Notes: a model not told the origin generated them from the letters alone. A DNA stretch of 64,000 bases from Tyto alba (GCF_018691265.1 NW_024881303.1:14563777-14627776); one strand, 5' to 3'; positions 15,088-25,385 are shown, numbered from the stretch's first letter. Translations and numbers: made by a program.

Positions 15088-15148
15088 GATTTTTTTTTTT
15101 GTTTTTTGTTTGTTTTGTTGTTTGGTTTTGGTTTTGTTTTTGTTTTTA
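15088..15148 (+). repeat. T-rich (GTTTT)n-like low-complexity tract
   Basis: The plus strand is almost entirely T and G in an irregular GTTT/GTTTT pattern. On the minus strand it reads as A/C-rich low complexity. Confidence 0.8.
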
Positions 15149-16251
15149 ATAAATGTTAACATAGTTTGTATCACTTCAAAATTTTCTCAAACTCTGAATT
15201 TTTCTACTAGCAATTACACTTCAGGTAATCAGTTAAACAGAACTGTAATTAATATTATGGAATCCCTTGCTAAATAAATCAATTTCATTAAGAGAATGTG
15301 TTTTACACTTTCTTTACTGCTTTACTCAGATACTCTAAATTTGAAGTCTCTGTCAAACAAGGCATCTGTGGTTCCAGAAATGGCCATTTAACAGCTACAA
15401 TTTTCCCACTAGCCAAGTGAGGGACGTTAAAGAGATGCTGTAAGTTGCAAATGAATCAAGGATAAATTCTCACTTCCTTCTTTAAGTCCACACAGGCATC
15501 TTGCAGAGTGCAGGAATCACAGATTTCACCCTTTGCCTTCACATGCTTAATAATCCTGCCATTAGCGTGGTGAAGGCCATGTTTATTCAGTCATTGTTAT
15601 GGCTATGGATGGATAAGGGAATTGTGGTCAGGGGACCCGCAAACCTCTGTCCGCACCCTGCATGCCTCCCCAACCTGCCTATACTCACTACTGATCACTC
15701 CTGCACCTCAGTAAATCAGCTGGAGGCAAGATGAGCACTGTGTATAATTCTAGTACATGCCTTGTTCTGTAGAGTTTTACATCAAACACAGTTCTCTCCA
15801 TCAGTTTTTAAGCAGAAGCTAAAAACCTCAACACTATCTTCCCTTATTAGTGTCAGGCCCTTTTACCTTCAGCTTAAATAACACATTACTAACACCCTGA
15901 ATGACTGTAGATAAACATAATGGCTTTCTTCTAAAAACTACATAAAAGTTACATCAATACCAAGGAAAGTATCTATAACCAGGCGCAGTTAATAGTATCC
16001 AAGCTTTACTTTGCAAAGTGCAAAATAAACCAACACTGTTCTTCATTGCCTAAAATGTGAGATGTAAGTTTAGAAATGTCCTTAGACAGGCATTAAGAGG
16101 AGTTATTTTAGTGTCTTCTTTAAAAATAAACAAACAGAATAGCCACAGCAACAAGGAAAACATTTTGTGTATCTGAAGAGACCCTCCTCTGAAAATGAAG
16201 AGGGAGATTTCAAGTGAATGTGATAAACTCCCACAAACTAGGTATGTACTT

Positions 16252-16340
16252 TCCTCTGAGTTTACAACTAAGGAAACGAATGCAAAAAGAATGAAGTGAC
16301 TTGCCTAAAAAAACACATTGCAAGTTTGTATTCCTTGCTT
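16252..16340 (-). mobile_element. MIR/CORE-SINE-like relic
   Basis: The plus strand reads like the reverse complement of a MIR core: 'ctgagtttacaactaaggaa', then bases around 'gaagtgacttgcctaa' and 'acacattgcaag'. These match, in order and spacing, the well-known MIR segment that reads GAGGAAACTGAG, AAGTGACTTGCC and CACACAGC. It is diverged and lacks clear ends. MIR-related SINEs are ancient in amniotes. The call rests on remembered consensus. Confidence 0.6.
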
Positions 16341-18699
16341 TGATGCTATCTCAAGAGTGAGGCTTGCATTCATTAACAAGTCTCTCAAACATCAATCCTA
16401 CCCTTACTGTTCTGTAAAACAAAGTTGAAGAAAGTAGGTGTCTTTGAACTAACTGTGCTAAATATTTGCCCTACATTTTAGACATGCAGCTCAAAATGAA
16501 CATGTTTTCCTCACCTCTTTCTTCTCTCCCTTCCTTATCTATTTACAGTAATTTTTATGCATTGCAAGCCATAAAAATACATTACTAAACAACCATGCAG
16601 ATTAGGTCTGCATACGAGTAAAGAAAGGGGGAGGAAGACCCAAATTCTTTTCCTGAAGCCAGAGCCATTTCTAGAGAGAAATGGGGTCTTGGGGTAAGTT
16701 TGCCCTCATATTACTCCTTCCTCCTCTGACCAGGTCCTCCAACAGCCAAAATACTGCTCCTTCACCCCCATCACAACCTTCTGCCCACCACTGCTGCCTT
16801 CCTCCCCCATCCCTACTGCGGCTGCCGCCCGTCCTGGGCAGGGAAATGGGACCGGGAAGCGGGAGAAGCTGCAGCCGTCCCTGAGCCCAAGTGATCTGCA
16901 GTTATTTTTACAGGAGTTCAGGCTTTGTATCCTGATCCTTCCAAACACAATACATACAGGCAGTCTCTTTATCATTTCTTCAGTTCGAGACCATGAGAAA
17001 ATTCCATCATGTCTTTACTCGTAAAACTACACTTAATCCTTTCTTCTATGTCCAGAACAGAAAACCTTACAGCACACAGACGTGACTGTTTCAAGTGCTC
17101 ACCAGCCATTTCTGTATTTCACTTTACCCTATATCTAAATCACATTTTCCTTCACATTTCCACCACTTGCTTGCTCTGTTTGGTTCTTCTTTATGCCTGC
17201 CCCACTCCCAACTTCACATCATCTTTCATACTACCTATTATATTTGCAAGAGTTTTTCACTTCCCTGTAAAGCAATTTTCTTTTCCTTTCAATCTCAAAA
17301 CACTCACTGGCATCATTCATCCATATTTTTTTCCTCATGGGTCATGCATGTCTGTGTGAAATAACCGATCATCTCAAGGCAGTACTCAGAGGCCTGATTC
17401 TCTTGTCCTTTCTCATGTCACCTAATGTAGTCTCACTGAAGGCTAACTCATAAAAGGAAGGGCTTCCAACTTCAGCCACTTTCTTTTATAAACACAGAAT
17501 AATACAAATTTACAACAGCTCTTGCACTCACTATCTACCATGAGATGACAGTTAGGAAAGTGATCTCATCAGTAACACATTCTAGAACACAATATTTAAG
17601 GATTAACTAAGATATTAAAACCTATGTACAGCATAAATACATACAGCTTATTTCCATCATGTATAATGTGGAGTTACAGAATCAACATGGGTGACAGCTC
17701 TCAGAAATAAGCTACTCTGTTCAAACTATTCAGAAAGTGCTGCTACTTCTACAGCTCCCACATGCATGCTACTATCATGAATGCTGTAAAGCAAAGCCCA
17801 GGGATATTGGTAGGAAGAGACAGCTTGCTTAATAAATTGGTTAGATTATAAACTTTGAAATATATTGCTGTATGTTTTCTTTCTAAAAATACTTACAGTG
17901 AAGTATTTATTAAGTTTAGGCAAAATGCATCTGCTATTAGAGTACAACGGCCATACATAGTCACAGTTTTCTCTCCTGAAGAGCTCTTGAGAGTATGGCA
18001 TCACCACACAATGCATAACCCACAAGTGCAACTCATCGTGCCCTGAAAAACTTCTCCCATGATCTCAAGGTCCACACATATTAGAGTTTTATGCTAACCT
18101 TTCTTGCACCACACTGCAAAGAAAATCATGTAGAATTTATCATCTTCATTTCTTCCAAGAGAAGAGGCAGCTATGTTTGATGCAGTTGCTGTCATGAAGC
18201 AATTTAATATGAACCTGACTCCAGCTGTTCAGATAGCAGTAGAAAGCCAGACCGCTACTAAAATCTGGAGGAATAAGAGATCCACGAAACAATTTTCAAT
18301 GAATTATGAGATTATGAATGCTCGTAATTTTGCTGGTAGAAAGCAGTAACTAGAATAAAAATATGGTAGTCTGAATTTAAAGTTTACCATGAAGTACTCT
18401 TTGTAACATTTAGGATACCAGATTTATTTCCCCCCAAATAACAGTAAACACTGGCAAATTGTATAATTCCACATACTGTGCAGGCCAATTTCCAAACCCC
18501 TCCTCTGAGGACACTGGCAACTCCTCACCTCCTTTTTTTATGACCTGTCACTGCAGCCCAGCAGCTCCCCTGTCACGCTACCACCCAGGTGACGCCACCG
18601 TGCCCATAAACCCTGCCTTAAGGAAAAAAAAAAAAAATAAAAAAAAAAAAAATCACAGACAGAAAACCCGGTAACTGCAGGCCAACTACCTGAACTCCA
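16341..18699. other. Intronic DNA, nothing recognised
   Basis: No exon or named repeat. It contains a C/T-rich stretch (16720-16830, and 17090-17360 on the plus strand) and an interrupted poly(A) tract (18624-18652) at the edge of the CpG island. Confidence 0.6.
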
Positions 18700-18964
18700 C
18701 AGCGGCACCTGACACCCAAAGCTGGCCTCCGCTGGTGCGGAGCTGCCGGGCGGGGGAGGGAGCAGAGCGGGGCGCGGAAGGACACCTGCCCCGGCCGCAC
18801 CGCGCAGCGCCGCGCGGCACTGCGCGCCTCCGGGTGGCACACAGACATCTATAGCCCGGTGTGCGTTTACGTTAGCAGAGGCGCAGCAGAGACGTGCAGC
18901 CCTGGGTGATCGCTTGGGCTGCCCGATCCGCGTTTGCGGCGGATACAGGCACGTACCTACAGTT

Positions 18965-18992
18965 CACGCGTATATGTATGTACACACGCGCA
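18965..18992. other. Alternating purine-pyrimidine stretch (Z-DNA candidate)
   Basis: Twenty-eight bases alternate perfectly between pyrimidine and purine, mixing CG, CA/TG and TA steps. Two shorter alternating runs follow (18994-19003 and 19005-19013), each separated by one break. It lies about 300 bp inside EML1 intron 1 within the CpG island. CG/CA alternation favours Z-DNA under negative supercoiling behind polymerase; the TA steps weaken the case. Confidence 0.45.
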
Positions 18993-19291
18993 GGCACGCG
19001 TGTCTGCGCATATTCCCGCGGAGGCGGTGCAGAAGTTCCTCACAGAGGCACCGCGGCGCCGAGGGGCGTCCCGCTGTATAACGGGGGAGGCGAAGGGGGG
19101 GTGAAGTTTCCTCCCTCCTCCTCCTCCTCCTCTCGCCGAGTTCCGCCGCGGAGCCCGGCGGCCTCGGGCGGCGGAGGCGCCGCCGGCAGCCCCGGGCAGG
19201 CCCGCTCCCGGCGCTGCCTTCCCCGCGCCGGCCTCCGCCTCCGGCCCGCCGGGACCCCGCCGCTCGCCGGGCGGGCGGCCCCCACCCTTAC

Positions 19292-19358
19292 CGTTGCAGA
19301 ACTGGAGCAGCGAGGAGGTGTCGTAGAGGCTGCTGTAGCTGGAGAAGCCGTCCTCCAT
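19292..19358 (-). CDS. EML1: EML1 first coding exon (partial gene; N-terminal 22 residues)
   Basis: EML1 is a microtubule-associated protein with an N-terminal coiled-coil trimerisation region followed by a HELP motif and WD40/TAPE propellers; it acts on spindle and interphase microtubules. Only the first coding exon is visible. On the minus strand an ATG (19358-19356) opens a 22-codon reading frame, MEDGFSSYSSLYDTSSLLQF followed by CN, which I recognise as the N-terminus of vertebrate EML1. The exon ends with one extra base (G at 19292), so the next codon is split, in agreement with the Asp that follows in the known protein. The donor reads G|GTAAGGG (19292|19291-19285). The start has a strong Kozak context (A at -3, G at +4). 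The frame stays open far upstream, but that is only the GC-rich island lacking stops. The coiled-coil exon 2 was not found down to position 1, so the rest of the gene lies off the left edge. The identification is from memory of the protein sequence. Confidence 0.93.
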
Positions 19359-19483
19359 CCTGCCGCTGCGCTCCTCGGCCTCCCCTCGGCTGTCCCGGAG
19401 GCCGCCCGCTGCCTCCTCCTCGCCTACACGCCGAAGGAGCGGAGGCGGCTGGGGCCGCGGCGGCCTGCTGCCTGCCTCACTCA

Positions 19484-19497
19484 GTTGCCATGGCAAC
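19484..19497. promoter_or_regulatory. Palindromic RFX X-box (GTTGCCATGGCAAC)
   Basis: The 14 bases read GTTGCCATGGCAAC, identical on both strands. This is the full two-half-site X-box bound by RFX-family dimers, long known as the EF-C/MDBP site. It lies 126-139 bp upstream of the EML1 start codon inside the CpG island, a typical position for a functional X-box. Binding is inferred, not shown. Confidence 0.75.
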
Positions 19498-20524
19498 CCA
19501 TTCACTCGGCTGGGGCTGGGGCGGCGGCCGCGCCGCGGCTGAGGCGAGGGGGGGAGACCTGAGGGGCGGAGCGGGGCGCCGTGACGGCGGCGGGAGAGGA
19601 GGCGGGGGGGGGCGGTCGGGACGATCCCGGTGCCGCGGCCGGGCACGGCTGGCTGGATCTCGCGGGAAGGCGAGCCGCTGGGCGGGCGGGCGGACGGGAG
19701 GTGAGGGACGGGAGGGCGCAGCCGTGAGGCCGGGGGCACCGCTCCCTCGGGCGGGGAGAGCGGGGGGTGACCCCGCGGCGGGAGGGCGAGCGGGGAGCCA
19801 CGTCTTTCCGCAGGCGCCGCCGCCCCCGAAACGCCCGGCCCCGGGGTGTGCCGCGGCGAGCGGCGCTGCCAGCCCCGCCCGGCCGCCGGAGCAGCGCCGC
19901 CCCCCTGTCCCCGCGGGGGGCAATGCCCGCCGGGCCGCGGGCCGGAGCCAGCCGGGGGGCTCGGCGCGGAGCTCCGCGGAGCGGCGGGCAGGAGTTCCGC
20001 GGGGAGTGCCGGGGCGGGCAGCGCGCCGCGCACAGCCTCAGCATCCCTCCGGGCGGCCGCGGCGCTCCCCCCGCCGCCCGGCTATCGGCGCTCCTCCCGC
20101 TGCCTCCACCGAAGCAGCAGGCTGCGTGGAATTGCGCCCCACGGCCTCCACTGGTTCCAGTGGCCATTCGGCTGGCTACAGGATGGGGGTGTCAAGATAA
20201 TGTTGTACTTGATACACTCTTACAAAAAAAAAAAAAAAAGTATATATACATAGTGTAATTTGTTATGCCATTTTATACAGTTTTAACTATTTAGTTTGAA
20301 AAGTATTATATACTTTTCCCAGATAATAAATTTCAGCCAGTTTTAATATTTTTATCTCACTATGTTTACAATGTCCATTCATGGTGAGATGAGGGTGGTG
20401 GTGCAAAGCTGGTGGCTAGTAACATCATAAAGTTGTTTTATACCTTAGACCCATTTCTGTGCTAGGGATAAGTGTCCAGTGTCTGAAAAGCGTTTTTGTT
20501 TCAAGCTCCTCAAGGTACCAAGAG

Positions 20525-20600
20525 GAATAGTGCATTGTGTACCTATAGCACCTTTCATCTTGAAAAATGCCGAAGCACTTAGCAAAGCACACCTTCAGGT
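20525..20600. mobile_element. Possible ancient amniote SINE fragment
   Basis: The words 'tatagcacctttcatcttga' and 'aagcacttagcaaagc' resemble an old repeat module found in sauropsid genomes that reads ATAGCACCTTTCAT followed by AAAGCACTTTACAAA. The match is short and from memory. Confidence 0.3.
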
Positions 20601-20925
20601 CTCAATCCTTTGCGGGGCAGTTCCATCATGTGGATCCATTTGCAGGAGTTCACTATATATGAATCTTTTCACCAACCACTAAACCATGGTAGTGCTAACA
20701 CAAAAATATGCTATAAAATTAGTCAGAGATATCAGGTTCGTATTGAAGCAGAGTTAAAAGTGCTCCCTCCTGAATTAGCAGTGCCAATAGCGGTAGAGTT
20801 GAAGTCATCTCCAACACAAGTACTTACCCAGCTTGATGGTGCTTAACTTGTATCTGACAAAAAAACAATTGCATTTTATAGCTGTGGGCTATAAAGTAAC
20901 AGAAATTTGTGGTAGGTTAGTTATA

Positions 20926-20933
<8 letters not shown>

Positions 20934-20956
<23 letters not shown>
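20934..20956. repeat. Poly(A) tract, 23 nt
   Basis: An uninterrupted run of 23 A preceded by (TA)n. No retroposon body was identified on its 5' side. Confidence 0.9.
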
Positions 20957-20957
<1 letters not shown>

Positions 20958-22737
20958 CATGGAAGAGAAAATGAAAATTACTTCAAAAATTCTAGACAAT
21001 GGATTTTCTTAATGTTTTAAATGAGCCATGGCTCTTTCCCATCTTTAAAATTAACACATAGCCCTTAGGATTTCTCATTACTTTTACATTCATAAGTTAT
21101 CAAACTTTTTGAAGATGCCATATCATTCTAAAATATCGTACACATGAAAACAGATATAAGCATGGGATTTTTGGCAGAGAAGTTACAATAATAGAGCAAC
21201 AAAGCTTATGTATAATACAAGTTTTGATTAAGAATTAACACTGTTGCCATGAGTAGGGCATTCTTTTTGAGGTTGAGAACTGTTTTAATATACTAATTTT
21301 CCACCAGCTAGACAGTTTCAGCACAAGTAATGTGCTTGCCATAATATGTCAATGTTAGTCTAGCCTATTCTCCCTTCAGATGTGCAAGTTTTGGCAAATA
21401 AATCTATGAAATCTATGCTATTTAGAAGTAATCTGTACTAGAAAATGTGTTGTCATTGAGACTGCTACAAAGATAAGGGAAGTAAATGCCCAATAACTTT
21501 TGCATCTGCAGAAGAAAGGACAAAAAGGGGCAATGCAGCTCCATTTCAGAGAGCAGAAATTAAAAGTCACTTAGAAACTTTAAACCTGATCTGAACACAG
21601 CATCGTTAAAGGAAGATATGACATCTAAAACCTTACAATAGATTACCCACTGAAATTAGTTGTGAAGGTGTCAGTGAAGCCTATCAGCTCACTGCTCTGC
21701 AAATCAGCTCAGTGACGTGACAGAAAATGATCTCAGCTCCAGTCTCCAAATGCTGTTATGATGCCATTATATTCTGAAGGCAAGAGTTAGAAAAGGAAAA
21801 CAGTTTCATAATTGAATTGCAATGATTTTGAGACCTGTTACAACCTTATTACATTAAAGTGCACCACAAGGTGAAAAATGAAAAAGAAATTCTGTCTGGC
21901 TGCAGGAACAATGGGACAATGGATCTGAAGGATGCACTAACGTGTCTCTGGGAACTCTACTGGTACACTGAAACAATGAAAACACTTTATTGTCCATTTT
22001 CCAGTAAACTATAGCTTTAATAATTTGTACAGATCAAAGCTAGTGCATCGAAGAAGGAGAAATCACATAGATGGGAACGTGACATCCTGAGCAATGTGGT
22101 GGGACTAACGTATCTGGAGGGGAGTTGCTGCTCTATGTTTGTGCACGCTCACTGCTGGCGGGGCGGTGTCAGAAGCTCTGTATGATGTTACATTTTTGAA
22201 AGCTGTATTTTGTAACTAGTGATTTAAGTTTCATTGGTATTGAGTAATGTAATAAAAATGACTATTTGTTAAGTGAGAACAAAAGAGTTTTTACCCATCC
22301 CTAGCTGAATTTTCAGGAGTTAATACTCCAATTTTAGGACAAAGAAGCCTTGCTTTCACTCCCTGTTAACGGGCTATAGTAAAATCATTTTGATGTTTTA
22401 TGTATTCCTGTTGCTTTTTTTTTTATTATTATTATTTTATTTCTGTTTCTATTGCATTGCTAATAAATACAAAAATAGACTGCAGCAGGTTCATATCAGA
22501 AGTATTTCAGTTCATAGCTCTCAACACTATAGAATTGTATTGTATTATGATTTTGTAGCTAACAATACTTTTGTGTCAGGAGCATCTGTCCTAGTCACCA
22601 TGTCAGTATGAAACAAAGAAACCTGAGTTACAGTATCCTCTTAAAATCCACTAAAATAGGAGACACTGATTATATCAATCTTTTCCCTGTCCTCTCTACA
22701 TGTAGGAAGATATCGCTACAATATATATTGTATTGTT

Positions 22738-22868
22738 GCGACTATGTTGCAATAAACAATGTTGCGAGAATGTGGCGAGAAACAATGTTGCTATTATGTT
22801 GTGAGAAACAATGTTGTGAGAATGTTGCTAAAAATAATGTTGCCAGAAAAGCCCAAGAATGTTGGGAG
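22738..22868 (+). repeat. Degenerate 13/26-bp minisatellite (AATGTTG core)
   Basis: About nine to ten imperfect units of a roughly 13-bp motif, AATGTTGYGAGAA, follow each other. Alternate units begin CAATGTTG and ATGTTG, so a 26-bp higher-order period is also visible. Divergence between units (GCGAG, GTGAG, GCTAT, GCTAA, GCCAG variants) shows that the array is not freshly expanded. It is open in one frame, but the peptide (repeated NNVA/CCE-type words) is a by-product of the repeat. Confidence 0.85.
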
Positions 22869-23340
22869 ACCAGTCCAGTACAAGCACGTTTCCCAGGCTG
22901 GTAGGGAAGGGTCATCCTTGGCTCTGGGTCATCTCTGTGGCTCTGTCACTTGGCAGCCTCAGGCTGTTCTCGCCATCCAGTGATAGCCTGGACACCCTGC
23001 CCCTCATATCCAGCTCCCTGGTGCCTCCAGCGGGCTTGTTCAGGGACTGAGATGGTGGCACTTGGGAGGGGAAGGGCACTGGGGTTTGGCAAAGCCTGCT
23101 GTGAAGAGCTGGTAGTGGCACTGGGTGTAGGGGACCCATCTTTGCAGAGTTTACAGGGGGGGAAGGCTCGGTCCTCTGCAGAGGCTGGCAGGTTCTCCTT
23201 TCAGGTCGGTGCAATACGTGTCTGCTGAACAGGTCGTGAAAGCTTGGATGGCCACTGCGCACACTGAACATATTTTGTAACTAGAGCAATCTTCATCGGG
23301 AAAGGCATCTACCACCATCAGCAATGTGCTGGTCATGCTA
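22869..23340. other. GC-richer non-coding patch
   Basis: About 470 bp that are clearly richer in G+C than the flanks but poor in CpG compared with the EML1 island. Overlapping open frames exist on both strands; none shows a recognisable domain. It could be an unrecognised repeat, a regulatory element or an exon of a non-coding RNA. Confidence 0.4.
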
Positions 23341-23911
23341 AATTTTATCAGTGGGTATAATTATAGCATCTATTTTACCGTGACTAACTTTTGAAGAGCC
23401 CCTCGAGCTCTTTAGCAATCATGTGATAGATCACGTTTACTGCAGCATGATCAAAGAGAGCTGAGCTCACTTTTGTAGCTCACTGTGTTTCCATTTAAGA
23501 CATAAGAGTCCATTTCACCATTTACAGTCTTACTTAATGCCGCAGTCAGTCTCTGCTTGAGCCTGGAAGGTTTTAGATTGCATGTTTGTTCAAGTTTTGC
23601 CTTTCCTCTGTGAGTCAGAGATTTTATCCATTAAAAAACTGAAGCACTGCAGCACTTGGTGCCTGGCCCCAGACTACAATCCAAAACACAAGGTACCATG
23701 TGTGTTCTTCTCCCAGAATCATCTACCGCTCATCCAAAACAGAAGCAAAGGGCACCTCTTCCAGCTGCTCATCTCCAGTGCTGGGAGGCAGGTGATCTGA
23801 AGGCTGGCATCGGAGCACAGGCCTCTTTTCACTGGTGCTGTGCTCCGCCTCCATGTTGGAGGATGAAGTGCTTCATCGGGAGCCTGGGGCTGGCACTAGG
23901 CAGCTGCGATG
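23341..23911. other. Intergenic DNA, nothing recognised
   Basis: Unique-looking sequence between the GC-rich patch and the CAC/CAG array. No exon supported. Confidence 0.55.
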
Positions 23912-24319
23912 CCCAGCACCACCAGCACCAGCACCAGCACCACCAGCACCACCAGCACCAGCACCAGCACCACCAGCACCAGCACCACCAGCACCACCAG
24001 CACCAGCACCAGCACAACCAGCACCAGCACCAGCACCACCAGCACCAGCACCACCAGCACCACCAGCACCAGCACCAGCACAACCAGCACCAGCACCAGC
24101 ACCACCAGCACCAGCACAACCAGCACCACCAGCAGCAGCACCAGCAGCAGCGGCATCAGCACCACCAGCACCAGCACCAGCACCACCAGCACCAGCACAA
24201 CCAGCACCAGCACCAACAGCAGCACAACCAGCACCAGCACCAGCAGCAGCACAACCAGCACCAGCACCACCAGCAGCACAACCAGCACCAGCACCAGCAG
24301 CAGCAGCACCAGCAGCAGC
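23912..24319 (+). repeat. CAC/CAG trinucleotide-based array, about 408 bp
   Basis: The tract is built almost wholly of CAC and CAG triplets, with AAC and a few others. Higher-order structure is present: in the 5' half a block of 66 bp recurs, marked by AAC triplets 22 triplets apart; in the 3' half (about 24196-24300) a 27-bp block repeats about four times. All three plus-strand frames are open, giving His/Gln, Pro/Ala and Ser/Thr repeats, and the minus strand is largely open too. That is what a stop-free triplet repeat gives and is no evidence for a protein. The flanks carry no recognisable exon. Confidence 0.95.
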
Positions 24320-25254
24320 GGTGGCCACAACAGGCTACACATCACCAGAGCCCCAGGGAAGGGAGAACCAGCGCCTGGGTTTTAGGCACTTGCAGGATGA
24401 GATCAGCATTTAGCAGAGAGGGGCACTGGGGTTAAGTTTTGGACTTAGCTGCCTAAAGTCTGCTGAAATCCAGATTTAGACAGATTGTTTTCTTTTGTTT
24501 TGTTTGCCCTTTCTCTTCAGTGAGCAGCAGCAGAGATTGTTTGAGTTTTTTAAGAGAATGTCATGTGGTGAATAAATTGTCTTCGTTCTTCAGAAGCGGC
24601 TTTCCCTCACGGCTAGACTATCTCCAGGTATTAGAGTGGGGTTCACTGTCAGGGTCCTATCATAAGCTCATATAAGGATTTCCTCTCCTACTGTGGTGTA
24701 GGAAGGGAAGAAGTACCTTGCTGTGCAGTCTCCTTTGTGAAAACACTTCCACCACTGGAATAATCATTCATTCTAAATAGCAGGACTCCAGCATTTCAAC
24801 TACAGCAGGGGTCTTCATGAATGTCACTACAAAGCACACTTCATTCGTGTGGGAAAGATGAAGCATAAGGGGAAGATCACCATTATGCCAGCACAGTCTG
24901 AGTGCATTAAAAATACAATATAACAAATGTGGGCTGAAACTATCAAAGGTATGCATGTTTTACAACCCAAATGAAAATACGTTGCAATATGTCTGTATAC
25001 ATCATGTTGTTTTGAATGACATACATTATGGTTGTGGAATTTTCCCTATAATTAAAAAGAATATTCTTAATCATACTGCCAAGAAAAAAAAAAAAAATAT
25101 TGCTTTGCAGATTAATTTGTAAATACAAAGAGAAGGCTTTGAAGATGAAAGGAATAATGCTTTGCACATCTATGACTCTTCCCATTCAAAGATGGGAGGT
25201 TGCTCAGCAAACAGTGGTGCTTTCAGACTTGCACCACCTTTTTGAACTAATTGT
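24320..25254. other. Intergenic DNA, nothing recognised
   Basis: AT-rich unique-looking sequence with a short A tract near 25084-25097. No exon or repeat recognised. Confidence 0.6.
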
Positions 25255-25385
25255 TGTCTATATTTTACTTATTTGGAAAATGAGAGGGAAAGCATGACAC
25301 AGCCAAAGACACATCAGGACGTCAGTGGCAGAATCAAATCAGAATGACTACCAGTTGAGCACACTAACCATTAGACTACCCTGCC
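25255..25385 (-). mobile_element. MIR-like tRNA-derived SINE relic
   Basis: Read on the minus strand from 25385, the element begins GGCAGGGTAGTCTAATGGTT, a tRNA-derived head with an A-box-like region, continues to a B-box-like region and CTGCCACTGACGTCC, then a core resembling GCTGTGTGACC and a tail resembling CCTCATTTTCCAAA. This order of head, 'ctctgccact', 'agctgtgtgacc' and 'cctcatctgtaaaat' is that of MIR/CORE-SINEs. It is diverged and inactive. It is not a tRNA gene: the cloverleaf is broken and the similarity runs on into the SINE core. Confidence 0.7.

Larger units (their letters stand above)
10204..16251. other. Intronic DNA with simple repeats only
   Basis: No exon or interspersed repeat recognised. 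It contains an A tract near 11117-11131, a small internally repetitive AT stretch (11448-11492), an (AAAC)n plus poly(A) tract (about 12102-12155), a 22-bp duplication around 14424-14465 (TATGTTTGCAACAT-type core), a short G run (15034-15041) and a T/G-rich stretch (about 15088-15148). Confidence 0.65.
1..19291 (-). other. EML1: EML1 intron 1, 5' part (runs off the left edge)
   Basis: This interval follows the exon 1 splice donor at 19291/19290 in the direction of transcription, so it is the start of EML1 intron 1. No minus-strand frame in it resembles the coiled-coil segment expected in exon 2, and no acceptor-exon-donor unit of coding character was seen. Apart from the CpG island end, a 114-bp tandem duplication (9974-10203), a possible LTR (8539-8930), one SINE relic (16252-16340) and homopolymer or simple repeats, it is AT-rich unique-looking DNA. 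Intron 1 is therefore at least 19.3 kb. Enhancers or alternative first exons could be present but cannot be recognised by eye. Confidence 0.85.
18700..20190. promoter_or_regulatory. CpG island / EML1 promoter
   Basis: Base composition changes abruptly from AT-rich flanks to GC-rich, CpG-dense sequence over about 1.5 kb. The island contains EML1 exon 1 and extends about 830 bp upstream and 590 bp into intron 1. Exact GC boxes (GGGGCGG) lie at 19518-19524, 19563-19569 and 19609-19615, and a perfect palindromic X-box lies at 19484-19497. No TATA box was found near the expected start. This is the usual architecture of a broad, TATA-less vertebrate promoter. The transcription start is inferred to lie between the ATG (19358) and about 19.5 kb, giving a 5' UTR of perhaps 50-150 nt. 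Long open frames here on both strands are due to scarce stop codons. A divergent non-coding transcript on the plus strand is possible but has no support in the sequence. Confidence 0.9.
20191..22737. other. 5' flank of EML1, AT-rich, no gene seen
   Basis: AT-rich DNA immediately upstream of the CpG island. It holds two A tracts (about 20223-20239 and 20934-20956) and one possible ancient SINE fragment (20525-20600). No splice-flanked coding segment was found on either strand. Confidence 0.6.

Noticed and set aside
18894..20258. Several long frames on both strands of the CpG island (up to 358 codons)
   Set aside because: GC-rich DNA lacks stop codons. Only the short EML1 segment (19292-19358) within one minus-strand frame is recognisable, and it ends at a splice donor.
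22608..22904. 98-codon frame with Cys/Asn repeats
   Set aside because: Its second half is the 13/26-bp minisatellite; no sign of a real protein.
23656..24435. 259-codon frame with a His/Gln-rich repeat
   Set aside because: It is produced by the CAC/CAG array; all plus-strand frames are open, and the flanks have no conserved domain or splice context.
25310..25385. tRNA gene on the minus strand
   Set aside because: The head is tRNA-like, but the cloverleaf is degraded and similarity continues into a MIR core, so it is a SINE relic.
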